Below, piece after piece: positions 6,894-16,175 of a stretch of 64,000 bases of DNA (the stretch's first letter is position 1; every line of letters begins with the position of its first letter). This DNA is from Variovorax sp. J2L1-78 (GTDB lineage: Bacteria; Pseudomonadota; Gammaproteobacteria; Burkholderiales; Burkholderiaceae_C): NCBI RefSeq assembly GCF_030317205.1, contig NZ_JASZYB010000001.1, forward strand, positions 434,001 to 498,000, written 5' to 3'. Position numbers and translations under genes: made by a program. The notes beneath the pieces were generated by a model, which ran no database searches, had not been told where the DNA came from, and saw only the letters and a program-made list of their open reading frames with translations.

Positions 6894-9269
6894 ATGCAGA
6901 AAATCATTCGCCAGCTCGCCGCCGAGATCAAGGTCGGCGAGCACCAGGTGAAGGCGGCCATCGAGCTGCTCGACGGCGGTGCCACGGTGCCCTTCATTGC
7001 CCGCTACCGCAAGGAAGTGACTGATGGCCTCGACGACATCCAGTTGCGCGAACTCGAGGCGCGCCTGTCGTACCTGCGCGAGCTCGACGACCGCCGTGGC
7101 GCGGTACTCAAGAGCATCGACGAACAGGGCAAGCTGACCGACGCGCTGCGAGCCGCCATCGCGAACGTGACCACCAAGCAGGAGCTGGAAGACCTCTACC
7201 TGCCCTTCAAGCAGAAGCGCCGCACCAAGGGCCAGATCGCGCGCGAGTTCGGCATCGAACCGCTGGCCGACAGGCTCTTCGCCGACCCGACGCTCGACCC
7301 GGCCGTCGAGGCGCAGGCCTTTCTCAAACCGCCCGAGACGCTCGACGACGGCAAGCCCGGCGCCGACTTCTCCACCGTGCCGGCCGTGCTCGACGGCGTG
7401 CGCGACATCCTGTCGGAGCGCTGGGCCGAAGACGCGGCGCTGGTGCAGCGCCTGCGCGAATGGCTGTGGGCCGAGGGCCTGCTCAAGTCGACGCTGATGG
7501 CGGGCAAGGACGAGAACAACGCCGACGTCGCCAAGTTCCGCGACTACTTCGACTACGACGAGCCGATCGGCCGCGTGCCGTCGCACCGCGCACTGGCCGT
7601 ATTCCGTGGCCGCGCGCTCGACATCCTCGATGCCAAGCTGGTGCTGCCGGTCGAACCCGAGCCGGGCAAGCCGTCCATCGCCGAAGGCAAGATCGCCTTG
7701 CATCTCGGATGGAGCCATTCGGCCCGCAAGGCCGACGACCTGATCCGCAAGTGCGTGGCCTGGACCTGGCGCGTGAAGCTCGCGCTCTCGACCGAGCGCG
7801 ACCTGTTCACCCGTCTGCGCGAAGAGGCCGAGAAGGTCGCCATCAAGGTCTTTGCCGACAACCTGCGCGACCTGCTGCTGGCCGCGCCCGCCGGCCCGCG
7901 CGTGGTGCTGGGGCTGGACCCCGGCATCCGCACCGGCGTGAAGGTCGCGGTGGTCGATGCGACCGGCAAGCTGGTCGAGACCGCCACCGTGTTCCCGCAC
8001 GAGCCGCGCAAGGACTGGGAAGGTTCGCTGCACACGCTGGGCAAGCTGTGCGCCAAGCACGGCGTGAACCTCATCGCCATCGGCAACGGCACCGCCAGCC
8101 GCGAGACCGACAAGCTGGCCGGCGACCTGATCAAGCTGCTCGCGAAGATGGCCGAGCAGGCCGGCGCACCGCCGATGGCCATCGACAAGGTGGTGGTGAG
8201 CGAGGCCGGCGCCTCGGTCTATTCCGCCAGCGAATTCGCCTCGCAGGAGATGCCCGATGTGGACGTGAGCCTGCGCGGCGCCGCCAGCATCGCGCGCCGC
8301 CTGCAGGACCCGCTGGCCGAGCTGGTGAAGATCGACCCGAAGTCGATCGGCGTCGGCCAGTACCAGCACGACGTGAACCAGAGCGAGCTCGCGCGCACGC
8401 TGGTCGCGGTGGTGGAAGACTGCGTGAACTCCGTGGGCGTCGACCTCAACACGGCCAGCGTGCCGTTGCTGTCGCGCGTGTCGGGCCTGTCGGCTAGCGT
8501 GGCCAAGGCGGTGGTGCGTTGGCGCGAGGCCAACGGCGCCTTCGCGACGCGCAAGCAACTGCTCGAAGTGACCGGCTTCGGCCCCAAGGCCTTCGAGCAG
8601 AGTGCCGGCTTCCTGCGCGTGCGCGGCGGCAGCAACCCGCTCGACGTGACCGGCGTGCACCCGGAAACCTACCCGGTGGTCGAGCAGATCATGGCCAAGA
8701 CCGGCAAGCCCATCGCAGAGCTGATGGGCCGCGCCGAGATGCTCAAGACGCTGCGGCCCGAACTGTTCGCCAACGAGAAGTTCGGCGTTATCACGGTCAA
8801 GGACATTCTGGGCGAACTCGAGAAGCCCGGCCGCGACCCGCGCCCGGACTTCAAGGTGGCGCGTTTCAACGACGGCGTCGACGACATCGCCGACCTCAAG
8901 GAAGGGATGATCCTCGAAGGCACCGTGAGCAACGTCGCGCAGTTCGGCGCCTTCATCGATCTGGGCGTGCACCAGGACGGCCTGGTGCACGTGAGCCAGC
9001 TCGCCAACAAGTTCGTCGAGGACGCGCGCGAGATCGTCAAGACCGGCGACATCGTGCGTGTCAAGGTGATGGAAGTCGACGTGGCCCGCAAGCGCATCGG
9101 GCTGTCGATGCGGCTCGACGCGGCCCCCGCGCGCCGCGACGGCCCGCGCGAGAACCGCTTCGAGGGCGCGGGCCGCGGCCAGCAGCAGGGCGCGCGCCGC
9201 GATAACGCGCCGCAACCTGCGGGGCAGATGGCGAGCGCCTTCGCCAAGCTGCAGGGGCTGCGCAAGTAA
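6894..9269 (+). CDS. tex: Tex family RNA-binding transcription accessory protein
   Basis: A 791-residue protein, the usual length for Tex. The N-terminal Tex_N helical region is followed by a YqgF/RNase-H-like fold starting at VVLGLDPGIRTG (residues 337-348), a helix-hairpin-helix region (about 515-575, VNTASVPLLSRVSGL) and an S1 RNA-binding domain (about 669-742, EGTVSNVAQFGAFIDLG). An Arg/Gly/Gln-rich tail ends the protein. Tex binds nucleic acid and associates with RNA polymerase and ribosomes; in Bordetella and Pseudomonas it influences toxin gene expression and stress survival. The gene stands alone, and its stop is 9 bases from the convergent hydrolase gene. Confidence 0.96.
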   Translation: MQKIIRQLAAEIKVGEHQVKAAIELLDGGATVPFIARYRKEVTDGLDDIQLRELEARLSYLRELDDRRGAVLKSIDEQGKLTDALRAAIANVTTKQELEDLYLPFKQKRRTKGQIAREFGIEPLADRLFADPTLDPAVEAQAFLKPPETLDDGKPGADFSTVPAVLDGVRDILSERWAEDAALVQRLREWLWAEGLLKSTLMAGKDENNADVAKFRDYFDYDEPIGRVPSHRALAVFRGRALDILDAKLVLPVEPEPGKPSIAEGKIALHLGWSHSARKADDLIRKCVAWTWRVKLALSTERDLFTRLREEAEKVAIKVFADNLRDLLLAAPAGPRVVLGLDPGIRTGVKVAVVDATGKLVETATVFPHEPRKDWEGSLHTLGKLCAKHGVNLIAIGNGTASRETDKLAGDLIKLLAKMAEQAGAPPMAIDKVVVSEAGASVYSASEFASQEMPDVDVSLRGAASIARRLQDPLAELVKIDPKSIGVGQYQHDVNQSELARTLVAVVEDCVNSVGVDLNTASVPLLSRVSGLSASVAKAVVRWREANGAFATRKQLLEVTGFGPKAFEQSAGFLRVRGGSNPLDVTGVHPETYPVVEQIMAKTGKPIAELMGRAEMLKTLRPELFANEKFGVITVKDILGELEKPGRDPRPDFKVARFNDGVDDIADLKEGMILEGTVSNVAQFGAFIDLGVHQDGLVHVSQLANKFVEDAREIVKTGDIVRVKVMEVDVARKRIGLSMRLDAAPARRDGPRENRFEGAGRGQQQGARRDNAPQPAGQMASAFAKLQGLRK

Positions 9270-9278
9270 GGTCCGGCG

Positions 9279-10127
9279 TCAGCGGGCGGCCAGGAGCCGG
9301 TCGATGAAGGCGTCGACCGATGCGGTGTACGCACCCGGCAGGCCAAGTTCGCCGTTGACGCTTGCGTGGTCGAGTGCCTGCGGCAACAGCTCGGAGGTTG
9401 CGCCCAGGGCCCGGGCGCGGTCGACGAACACCTTCGCCTGGCCGCACGAATCGTCGCGGCGCAGCGTCGAGCACACGACCAGCGTCGGCACGGCGCGCGG
9501 CGTGAACGCGGCGGTCGGCGACACGCTGCGCCAGTAGGCCGGGTCGGCGCCGAACACGCGGTCGTAGAAGCGCAGGTGCCGGCGCGACATCAGCGCGACC
9601 GTGTCGATGGCGGCAGAGTCCAGCACCACCGTGCCGCGCCACGGCCCCGCCCCCTCGGCAGCGGCCCGCGTCGGGTCGGCACTCAGCAGCGCCACCAGGT
9701 GTGCGCCGGCCGAGTGGCCCATCAGCACCACGCGCGAGGCGTCGCCGCCCCATTCGCCGGCGCGGGCCTGGACCGCCGCCAGCGCACGGGCGACGTCGCG
9801 GGCCTGTGCTTGCACATCGATGTCCGGCACCATGCGGTAGTTGATCGACACCACGATGTAGCCGCGCTCGCCGACCCAGTGCGCGACCTTGGCGTCGATC
9901 ACGCGCGACATCGACTTGTCGCCGACCATCCATGCACCGCCGTGCACCATCAGCAGCATCGGCGCGCGCTGCGGCGCGGCCGGCAGGAAGATGTCCATGC
10001 GCTGGCGGGCGTCGGGGCCGTAGGGCAGGTCGTCGAGGCGGCGGATGTCGTCAGGCAGTGCCGCCTGGGCTCCGAAGGCGAAGAGGGCGAGCAGCATCGC
10101 CGCGGCGGCATGCGTCCTCCATTTCAT
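9279..10127 (-). CDS. Exported alpha/beta hydrolase (esterase, BD-FAE/HSL-like)
   Basis: A 282-residue secreted hydrolase. A signal peptide (MKWRTHAAAAMLLALFAFG, cleavage after AQA) precedes an alpha/beta-hydrolase core. LMVHGGAWMVGDK is the oxyanion-hole HGGAW motif, LMGHSAGAH carries the nucleophile (GxSxG), and LDHASV near the C terminus carries the likely His. This pattern fits BD-FAE/carboxylesterase-type enzymes acting on small esters. The start at 10127 overlaps the stop of the upstream desaturase gene as ATGA, implying coupled translation. A lipid- or sterol-like ester substrate is possible from context but unproven. Confidence 0.85.
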   Translation of the reverse strand: MKWRTHAAAAMLLALFAFGAQAALPDDIRRLDDLPYGPDARQRMDIFLPAAPQRAPMLLMVHGGAWMVGDKSMSRVIDAKVAHWVGERGYIVVSINYRMVPDIDVQAQARDVARALAAVQARAGEWGGDASRVVLMGHSAGAHLVALLSADPTRAAAEGAGPWRGTVVLDSAAIDTVALMSRRHLRFYDRVFGADPAYWRSVSPTAAFTPRAVPTLVVCSTLRRDDSCGQAKVFVDRARALGATSELLPQALDHASVNGELGLPGAYTASVDAFIDRLLAAR

Positions 10128-10984
10128 GGTCGGGCTCCCGGTGGGCCGAACACGGTCAGCAGCCGGGCGCGCCAGCCGCGCGCCGCCCACAGATCACGCC
10201 CCAGGTTCAGCCATTCGTGGAAGGCGATGCGCAGCGGGTTGTGCGTGCGCAGCGGCGTCGTCAGGCCGTAGCGGATCGGCACCTCGGCCCGCTCGTCGAC
10301 GAAGGTGCCGAAGAGCCGGTCGAAGATGATCAGCACACCGCCGTAGTTGCAGTCGAGGTACTCGGTGTTCGAGGCGTGGTGCACCTTGTGGTGGGTCGGC
10401 GTGTTCAGCACCCATTCGAGCGGGCCGAGGCGCGGCATCCACGGCGCATGCAGCCAGAACTGGTAGAGCAGGTTGAGCGCCACGCTCGCGAGCACCGCAT
10501 TCGGCGGAAAGCCCAGCCACACCAGCGGCGTGAAGAAGAGGGCGGTGCCGGTGAGCTTGCCGGTCCAGCCCAGGCGCATCGCCGCCGCCAGCGTGAGCTC
10601 GTTGGGCGAGTGGTGCACCGCGTGCGTGGCCCAGAACCAGCGCACCCGGTGCGCGCTGCGGTGGTACCAGTAGTAGAAGAACTCCTGCCCGACGAAGAGC
10701 AGCCCGAAGGCCAGCGGCGTCGAGAGCGCCAGCGTCTGCAGGCGGTGCTCGTGGGCCCACAGCAGGAGCGGCGTGGCCAGCGAGAGGCCGAGCGCATCGA
10801 TGGCACGACGGCCCAGCGCATCGGCGATCGACGCGGCGAAGGCGCGCCAGTCGTAGGCGCGGCGCAGCCAGAAGGAGTGCACCAGCCCTTCGAGCGTGGC
10901 GATGCCGATCACCACCAGCGGCAGCAGCGCCAGCCAGCGCAGGGCGTCGGCGCCCAGCGATTCGCCGAGGGCATGGAGGGACAT
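10124..10984 (-). CDS. Sterol desaturase / fatty acid hydroxylase family protein
   Basis: A 286-residue integral membrane protein of the FA_hydroxylase superfamily. The histidine clusters that bind the di-iron centre are present: HRSAH, HAVHH and HHKVHH, with further His residues in between. Several hydrophobic segments (for example LRWLALLPLVVIGIATLEG and LAFGLLFVG) give the usual multi-span topology with the His boxes on the cytoplasmic side. Family enzymes insert oxygen or a double bond into lipids. The gene is coupled to the downstream esterase by an ATGA overlap and lies 10 bases downstream of the EF-hand gene, so all three may form one unit. Confidence 0.88.
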   Translation of the reverse strand: MSLHALGESLGADALRWLALLPLVVIGIATLEGLVHSFWLRRAYDWRAFAASIADALGRRAIDALGLSLATPLLLWAHEHRLQTLALSTPLAFGLLFVGQEFFYYWYHRSAHRVRWFWATHAVHHSPNELTLAAAMRLGWTGKLTGTALFFTPLVWLGFPPNAVLASVALNLLYQFWLHAPWMPRLGPLEWVLNTPTHHKVHHASNTEYLDCNYGGVLIIFDRLFGTFVDERAEVPIRYGLTTPLRTHNPLRIAFHEWLNLGRDLWAARGWRARLLTVFGPPGARP

Positions 10985-10994
10985 GCAACGCTCC

Positions 10995-11309
10995 TTATTT
11001 GCCGGCCTGACGCATACCGCGCTGCGTCATCGCGTAGGCCTCGATCTCGGCCAGGGTCACGCTGCCCTTGCGGGTGGTATCGATGGCATCGAAGTTCTTG
11101 GACACCCATGGCATCTTGCTGGCTTCGTCCCGGGTGAGCTGGCCGTCGACGTTGGTGTCGGCCGCGCCGAAGCGCTTGCGCAGTTCGGTCTGCATGCGTT
11201 CGGCGCGCTGGCCGGCGGGCGCCTGCGCGCAGGCGGCGACACTCGTCAGCGCCAGCAGGGTAGCCAGTGCGCCGGGTGCAACACGGTGGATGGAGCGGGT
11301 GATCTTCAT
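10995..11309 (-). CDS. Secreted EF-hand calcium-binding protein
   Basis: A 104-residue exported protein. A signal peptide of about 29 residues ends near ACAQA. The mature part has an EF-hand loop (DTNVDGQLTRDE) and a second, degenerate one (DTTRKGSVTLAE) whose Lys-Gly replaces the usual acidic position. Bacterial proteins of this size typically bind Ca2+ in the periplasm. It lies upstream of the desaturase and esterase genes on the same strand with a 10-base gap. The function beyond calcium binding is unknown. Confidence 0.8.
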   Translation of the reverse strand: MKITRSIHRVAPGALATLLALTSVAACAQAPAGQRAERMQTELRKRFGAADTNVDGQLTRDEASKMPWVSKNFDAIDTTRKGSVTLAEIEAYAMTQRGMRQAGK

Positions 11310-11333
11310 GGTCTTCTCCTACAGGTGCGGCAA

Positions 11334-11864
11334 TCAGCGGCAGGCGATGACGGCGCCGCTGGCGTTGTAGCAGGTCGCGCTGCGTGTCAGCCCGGTGTCG
11401 CTGTTGTACGAACTGCTGCTCTGCACGCTGTTGCCTGTCGCGGCATTGGTGGCGCTGGTGCTGCGGCTTTGCGTCACGTTGCCGGATGCGTCGCGGCTGG
11501 CGCTGCCGCTGCTCTGTACGCTGCCCTGGCTGCCGCTGGCCGACAGGCTGCTCTGGTGGGTGGCCGAGCCGTCGGCGTTGCGTGTGTTGGTGCCGGCGCG
11601 CGAAGCCGTGCCGCCGTTCGGGCCGCGCGCGACGCCGCCGCGCACGGCTGTGGCGTTGCCCTGACCGTCGGTCGCGACAGCGCGGCCGCGGGCGATGCCG
11701 CCGCCATACGGGCCCTGGCGCACCACGGCCGCCGTGGCGGTTGTGCCGCCGGCGGCGTTGGGGCGCACGACGCGGCGGCTGGCCGCTTCGGCGTCGGTGG
11801 TGATGGCGAAGCCGGCGACCAGCAGCGCGGCGCCGAGGGCGGAAATGGACAGGGCGTGTGTCAT
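11334..11864 (-). CDS. Secreted low-complexity Ser/Thr/Gly/Asn-rich protein
   Basis: A 176-residue protein with a signal peptide (cleavage near AEAAS, residue 28). The mature region is almost entirely Ser, Thr, Gly, Ala and Asn, with short imperfect motifs such as GNVTQSRS, GNSVQSSSS and GNATAVRGG. It ends in a cysteine pair (TCYNASGAVIACR). Such composition suggests an extended or beta-rich surface or matrix protein. No family was recognised. It lies 24 bases upstream of the EF-hand gene on the same strand. Confidence 0.65.
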   Translation of the reverse strand: MTHALSISALGAALLVAGFAITTDAEAASRRVVRPNAAGGTTATAAVVRQGPYGGGIARGRAVATDGQGNATAVRGGVARGPNGGTASRAGTNTRNADGSATHQSSLSASGSQGSVQSSGSASRDASGNVTQSRSTSATNAATGNSVQSSSSYNSDTGLTRSATCYNASGAVIACR

Positions 11865-12053
11865 GGGACGACTCCTTCGAGGGCCGGCGCCACACCGTGC
11901 GGCACCGTGGCCTCACTGTCGCCGCGCCTCGCCGGGAAAGGGTGTCACGGCGGTCGTGGTCGGTGGCAAGCCATGACAGCCGGGGCGGGCGTGTCATCGT
12001 TTGTCATGGTTTCGTGGCGGTACGGTGGGCAGGGCCGCGACTACGATCGCGTC

Positions 12054-12815
12054 ATGACCGCCACACCGGGCCGCATCCTCATCGCCGACGACGAAGCCGA
12101 CCTGCGCGCGCTGCTGCAGCGTTACCTGGGTGACCAGGGCCTGGTGGTGCGCACCGTCGAAGACGCGCAACCGGTGGAACGGCTGCTGGCCCGCGAGCGC
12201 TTCGATGTGCTGGTGCTCGACGTGATGATGCCCGGCGAAGACGGGCTGGCCCTGTGCCGCCGCCTCCGCGCACAGGGCGAGACCATTCCCATCCTGATGC
12301 TCACGGCGCGCGGCGACCCCATCGACCGCATCGTCGGCCTGGAGATGGGCGCCGACGACTACCTGCCCAAGCCCTTCACGCCGCGCGAGCTGCTCGCGCG
12401 CATCCAGGCGCTGATCCGGCGGCAGCGCGTGCTGGGCGCGCATGCCGGGCCGGCCGCCGACGCCGGCACCGTGCGCTTCGGTGCGTACGCGCTGCACCTG
12501 TCGCAGCGCCGGCTCGAACGCGATGGCGAGGACGTGCCCCTGAGCACGGTCGAATTCAAGTTGCTGCAGGCGCTGGCGCAGCACCCGAACCGTTCGCTGG
12601 GCCGCGACCGCCTCATGGTGCTGGCCCACGGTCACGACCATGCGGCGACCGACCGCAGCATCGACGTGCAGGTGATGCGACTGCGCAGGCTGATCGAAAC
12701 CGACCCGGCCCAGCCACGGCACATCCAGACCGTGTGGGGCCAGGGCTATGTCTTCGTGCCCGACGGTCGAGCAGCGGGGCGCGCGTCGGTCCCACCCGCG
12801 GGCGACGACGCATGA
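12054..12815 (+). CDS. OmpR-family response regulator
   Basis: A 253-residue regulator with a receiver domain (acidic pocket DDE at 12-14, phospho-acceptor Asp56 in VLVLDVMMP, Lys in LPKPF) and a C-terminal winged helix (about 135-235, with the recognition-helix region DVQVMRLRRLIE and hairpin GQGYVF). The arrangement and strong resemblance to OmpR suggest control of envelope or osmotic genes. The open frame extends far upstream, but the ATG at 12054 gives the canonical N terminus ILIADDE. Its stop overlaps the kinase start as ATGA. Confidence 0.92.
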   Translation: MTATPGRILIADDEADLRALLQRYLGDQGLVVRTVEDAQPVERLLARERFDVLVLDVMMPGEDGLALCRRLRAQGETIPILMLTARGDPIDRIVGLEMGADDYLPKPFTPRELLARIQALIRRQRVLGAHAGPAADAGTVRFGAYALHLSQRRLERDGEDVPLSTVEFKLLQALAQHPNRSLGRDRLMVLAHGHDHAATDRSIDVQVMRLRRLIETDPAQPRHIQTVWGQGYVFVPDGRAAGRASVPPAGDDA

Positions 12816-14143
12816 GGCTGTTCCCGCGCAGCCTGCTGGGCCGCAACGCGCTGCTGATCGTGGCGCTCATCGCGCTGGGGCAACTGGGCGGCGCGCTGCT
12901 GGTGCGCCAGATGGTGATCCGTCCCCGCGTCGAGCAGGCGGCCGACAGCGTGGCACGCACCGTCAATGCCTTGCGCGACGGGTTGCGCGCCTTGCCTGCG
13001 GCCGAGCGAAACGGCTTCATCGAACGTTTCAATCAGCGCGCGGCGTTGCCCACCGAGCGTGAGGGGACGGGTGCCCGTGCCCGCACGTTGCTCACGCCGA
13101 TGGAACGCAATTTCGTGCGGGCGGTGTCGGCGCGCATCGCGTCCCAGGGCACCGAGGCCGTGTGGCGGCGCGAGGGCGGCAGTGGCCTCGCGGTGCGCAT
13201 GACCATCGACGGCACCGACCATTGGATCGCACTGCCCGGCGCCTTGCCGGCACGCGACTTCACCGGTGCCTGGCTCGCCGTCACGGCGGGCAGCGGCCTG
13301 CTGGCGGTGATCGGCGCGCTGTGGTTCCAGCGACGGCTCAACCGGCCGCTGGCGCGGGTGGTGCAGGCGGCGAGTGCGCTGGCCGGCGGCCAGGTGCCGC
13401 CGCCCTTGCCCGAGGACGGGCCGACCGAGATCGCCACCGTGAGCCGCAGCTTCAATCACTTGGTCGGCAGCCTGCAGCAAACCGAGCGCGAGCGCGCGCT
13501 GATGCTCGCCGGCGTGTCGCATGACCTGCGCACGCCGCTGGCGAAACTGCGCCTGGGCGTCGAGATCATGGCGAGGGCCAGCGAACCGGCGGTCAGCGCC
13601 AGCATGGTCCGCAGCATCGAGGAGATGGATGCCATCGTCGGCCAGTTTCTGGACTTCGCACGCAGCGAGGCCGACGAGGCGCCGGTGCCCACCTCGCTCG
13701 ATGCGGTGGCACGCGACGTGGCCGCGAGCAATGCCGACCACGGCCGGGAGGTGGGCCTGGACCTGGGCGATGTACCGGCCACACCCCTGCGCGCCGCCGC
13801 GATGCGCCGCGCCATGGTCAACCTGGTCGAGAACGCCTGGCGACACGGACGCGCGCCGGTGCGCATCGCCACGGGCAGCGGCCCGCAAGGCCCGTGGTTC
13901 GAGGTGTTCGACCGGGGCCATGGCATCGACCCGGCCGAGGCCGAACGCCTGAAGCAGCCCTTCCGCCGCAGCGCCGGCGATGCGCGCGGCGGGCCGGCGG
14001 GGGCCGGGCTGGGGCTGGCCATCGTCCAGCGCGTGGCGCAGGCCCACGGTGGCCGTCTCGAACTGCTGCCGGGAGAGGGCGGCGGGCTGCGGGCGCGGGT
14101 GAGCCTGCCGCCGTCCGATCATGGCCTCGGCCGCACGTCGTAA
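12812..14143 (+). CDS. EnvZ-like sensor histidine kinase
   Basis: A 443-residue membrane kinase. It has a TM segment at about 12-32, a periplasmic domain of about 120 residues, a second TM at about 153-172 and a HAMP linker. The H-box is GVSHDLRTPLAKLRL (His237). The catalytic domain has the N box (NLVENAWRHG), DRGHGID and a GAGLGLAIV G2 box. It phosphorylates the regulator encoded immediately upstream, with which it overlaps by 4 bases. The sensory domain has no recognisable ligand fold. Confidence 0.93.
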   Translation: MRLFPRSLLGRNALLIVALIALGQLGGALLVRQMVIRPRVEQAADSVARTVNALRDGLRALPAAERNGFIERFNQRAALPTEREGTGARARTLLTPMERNFVRAVSARIASQGTEAVWRREGGSGLAVRMTIDGTDHWIALPGALPARDFTGAWLAVTAGSGLLAVIGALWFQRRLNRPLARVVQAASALAGGQVPPPLPEDGPTEIATVSRSFNHLVGSLQQTERERALMLAGVSHDLRTPLAKLRLGVEIMARASEPAVSASMVRSIEEMDAIVGQFLDFARSEADEAPVPTSLDAVARDVAASNADHGREVGLDLGDVPATPLRAAAMRRAMVNLVENAWRHGRAPVRIATGSGPQGPWFEVFDRGHGIDPAEAERLKQPFRRSAGDARGGPAGAGLGLAIVQRVAQAHGGRLELLPGEGGGLRARVSLPPSDHGLGRTS

Positions 14144-14454
14144 CGAACTCCTTCGCGGCTGAAGGGCTCGCACACACGCTGTCACAGCGCGCGTTGCGCG
14201 CACGCCAGCACTACCACTTCTGCGAGAGGAGGTCCCCGACTTTCGGGGAGTCGGCCTATGGCCGATGCACGCCGTGGAGGCGTTGGACAAATCGGGTGAT
14301 GGGCTTTCAATAGGCACGCCTCGATGGGCACGCGGGTATCGCTCGCGCCTTGAGGCCTGCGCTGCATCGGCGTCCGTTCCGCACGGGTGGCCGACACCTC
14401 CGCGCCAGCACGCGGAGTTCCACGATGAACGCCCCATCCCGAAGGAGACCCGCC
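14144..14454. other. Gene-free gap with three tight hairpins
   Basis: About 310 bases between the kinase and peroxidase genes. Three inverted repeats, each with a 3-base loop, fall within 80 bases: GCGCGC/GCGCGC (14187-14201), TCCCCGA/TCGGGGA (14233-14249) and TCGGCC/GGCCGA (14251-14265). A short open frame here has no ribosome site or coding character. The rest shows nothing clear. The hairpins could terminate the two-component operon, form a leader for the peroxidase mRNA, or belong to a small RNA. Confidence 0.5.
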
Positions 14455-16044
14455 ATGAAGAAGACCGCCCCGCCGACGTCCATGCCTGCCACCAAGTCGA
14501 CCGGTAAATCGCACGCCTCGTCCTCCCCGCTGCCACCACCACGCAGCCACGGCTACAGCACCGCCAACGCCGACCCGGTGCGCAGCAACATGGTCAAGCC
14601 CGGCCGCTTCGGCTTCCTGTTTCCCGAGCTGTCCACCAGCCCATGGACCACCGGCAGCCCGACCACCGATGCACAGGTCGCCGAGGAACTGGGCGCCGCG
14701 ATGCACGCGCCGGTGACCAACCCGACGCCCGGCGTCATCCCGGCGGGCTTCACCTACTTCGGGCAGTTCGTCGACCACGACATCACCTTCGATCCGACCA
14801 GCATCGGCGAGAACGCGGTGGATGTGGCGGACCTCGTCAACTTCCGCTCGCCCGCGCTCGACCTGGACAGCCTCTACGGCTCCGGGCCGCGCGACCAGCC
14901 CTTCCTCTACCGGCGGCAGACGGACACCAACGCGAACCAGTTCATCCTGGGGCCGGTGAAGGACTCCGGACCGGGGCCGGGCACCGAACTGCCGCAGGTG
15001 CATGCGCTCGACGGCGCGGCGTACGACCTGCCGCGCACCTGCTTCCTGCAGGGCGATGCGACGGCCATCCTCGGGGACAAGCGCAACGACGAGAACCTGA
15101 TCGTCGCGCAGCTGCACCGCACGATGCTGCACTTCCACAATGCCATCTGCCTGGCCTTCCCGGAGAAGTCCTTCCTCGACGTGCGCCGGCTGGTGATCCA
15201 CCACTACCAGCGCATCCTGCTCAACCAGTTCCTGCCGCTCGTCGTGGGGCAGCAGGCGGTCGACGATGCGATGACCGAACTGAAGTTCTATCGCATCGGC
15301 CCCGGCGAGCTGGCCACCGAGCCCTTCATTCCGCTCGAGTTCTCGGGGGCGGCGTACCGCTTCGGCCACAGCATGGTGCGCTCGAAGTACGAGTTCAACC
15401 GCGTGTTCGCCGCGGGCACCGACTTCCGTCTGGCCTTCGCCTTCACCGGCGACGGCTTTGCTACGGCGCCTGGCGGTCCGCTGCTGCAGTACCCGACGAA
15501 CTGGCTGCTCGACTTCAGCGGCTTCTTCCCGGACCTGGGCCGCACGCCGCAGATGGCCTCGGCGATCGACGCGTCGATCTCCGACCAGTTGATCATCGGT
15601 GGACCGACGGGGCGCCCGCTGGCCGCCCTCAACCTGCTGCGCGGCTCGATGCACTACAAGCTGCCCACCGGCCAGGCCGTGGCCGGCCGCATGGGCATGC
15701 CACTGCTGACCAAGGCCGAACTGGAGAGCGGCACCGGCGGCGCGGTGATCAAGAAGTTCAACATCGGCGAACACACGCCGCTGTGGTTCTATCTGCTCAA
15801 GGAAGCCGAGGTGAAGGCCGGCAGCCAGCACCTCGGGCCGACCGGCGCAGCGATCGTCGCGGAGGTGTTCGTCGGCCTGCTGAAGGACGACCCCGAGAGC
15901 CTGCTGGGCAATCCGCCCAAGCCCGGCGAGGAACTCCCGTCGGCCGATGGCCGCTTCAAGATCAGCGACCTCTTCAACTTCACGGAGAAGCACAAGGGCC
16001 AGGGCAACATCCCGGCCGCGGGGGTGATCAACCCGCTGGCGTAG
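14455..16044 (+). CDS. Animal-type haem peroxidase
   Basis: A 529-residue member of the peroxidase-cyclooxygenase superfamily (An_peroxidase). The distal His lies in FGQFVDHDITFDPTS (His108). RTCFLQGD...GDKRNDEN...HRTMLHFHN aligns with the myeloperoxidase GD.R..E...LLLREHN region, and YRFGHSMVR carries the proximal His305. Family enzymes use H2O2 to oxidise halides or small organics. The Ser/Lys/Pro-rich N terminus has no classical signal peptide, so export would need another route. The start is supported by AAGGAG seven bases upstream of 14455; an in-frame ATG at 14425 is less likely. Confidence 0.85.
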   Translation: MKKTAPPTSMPATKSTGKSHASSSPLPPPRSHGYSTANADPVRSNMVKPGRFGFLFPELSTSPWTTGSPTTDAQVAEELGAAMHAPVTNPTPGVIPAGFTYFGQFVDHDITFDPTSIGENAVDVADLVNFRSPALDLDSLYGSGPRDQPFLYRRQTDTNANQFILGPVKDSGPGPGTELPQVHALDGAAYDLPRTCFLQGDATAILGDKRNDENLIVAQLHRTMLHFHNAICLAFPEKSFLDVRRLVIHHYQRILLNQFLPLVVGQQAVDDAMTELKFYRIGPGELATEPFIPLEFSGAAYRFGHSMVRSKYEFNRVFAAGTDFRLAFAFTGDGFATAPGGPLLQYPTNWLLDFSGFFPDLGRTPQMASAIDASISDQLIIGGPTGRPLAALNLLRGSMHYKLPTGQAVAGRMGMPLLTKAELESGTGGAVIKKFNIGEHTPLWFYLLKEAEVKAGSQHLGPTGAAIVAEVFVGLLKDDPESLLGNPPKPGEELPSADGRFKISDLFNFTEKHKGQGNIPAAGVINPLA

Positions 16045-16175
16045 CGGTCTAGGACGTAGGAGAGGGCCGCGCGAAGCGCTGCAGCGCGGCGCGTTGGAAT
16101 CCAGGCGCGGACCCGCTGCGTATGAGTGGATGTCGCCGCGCATCTCCGTGGCGGCACATCCAACAGGAGACATCC

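Noticed and set aside
6846..9215. 789-codon open frame opposite tex
   Set aside because: Same reason: an antisense shadow of a well-conserved gene.
14265..14507. 80-codon open frame in the hairpin-rich gap
   Set aside because: No ribosome site, and it overlaps the start of the peroxidase gene in another frame.
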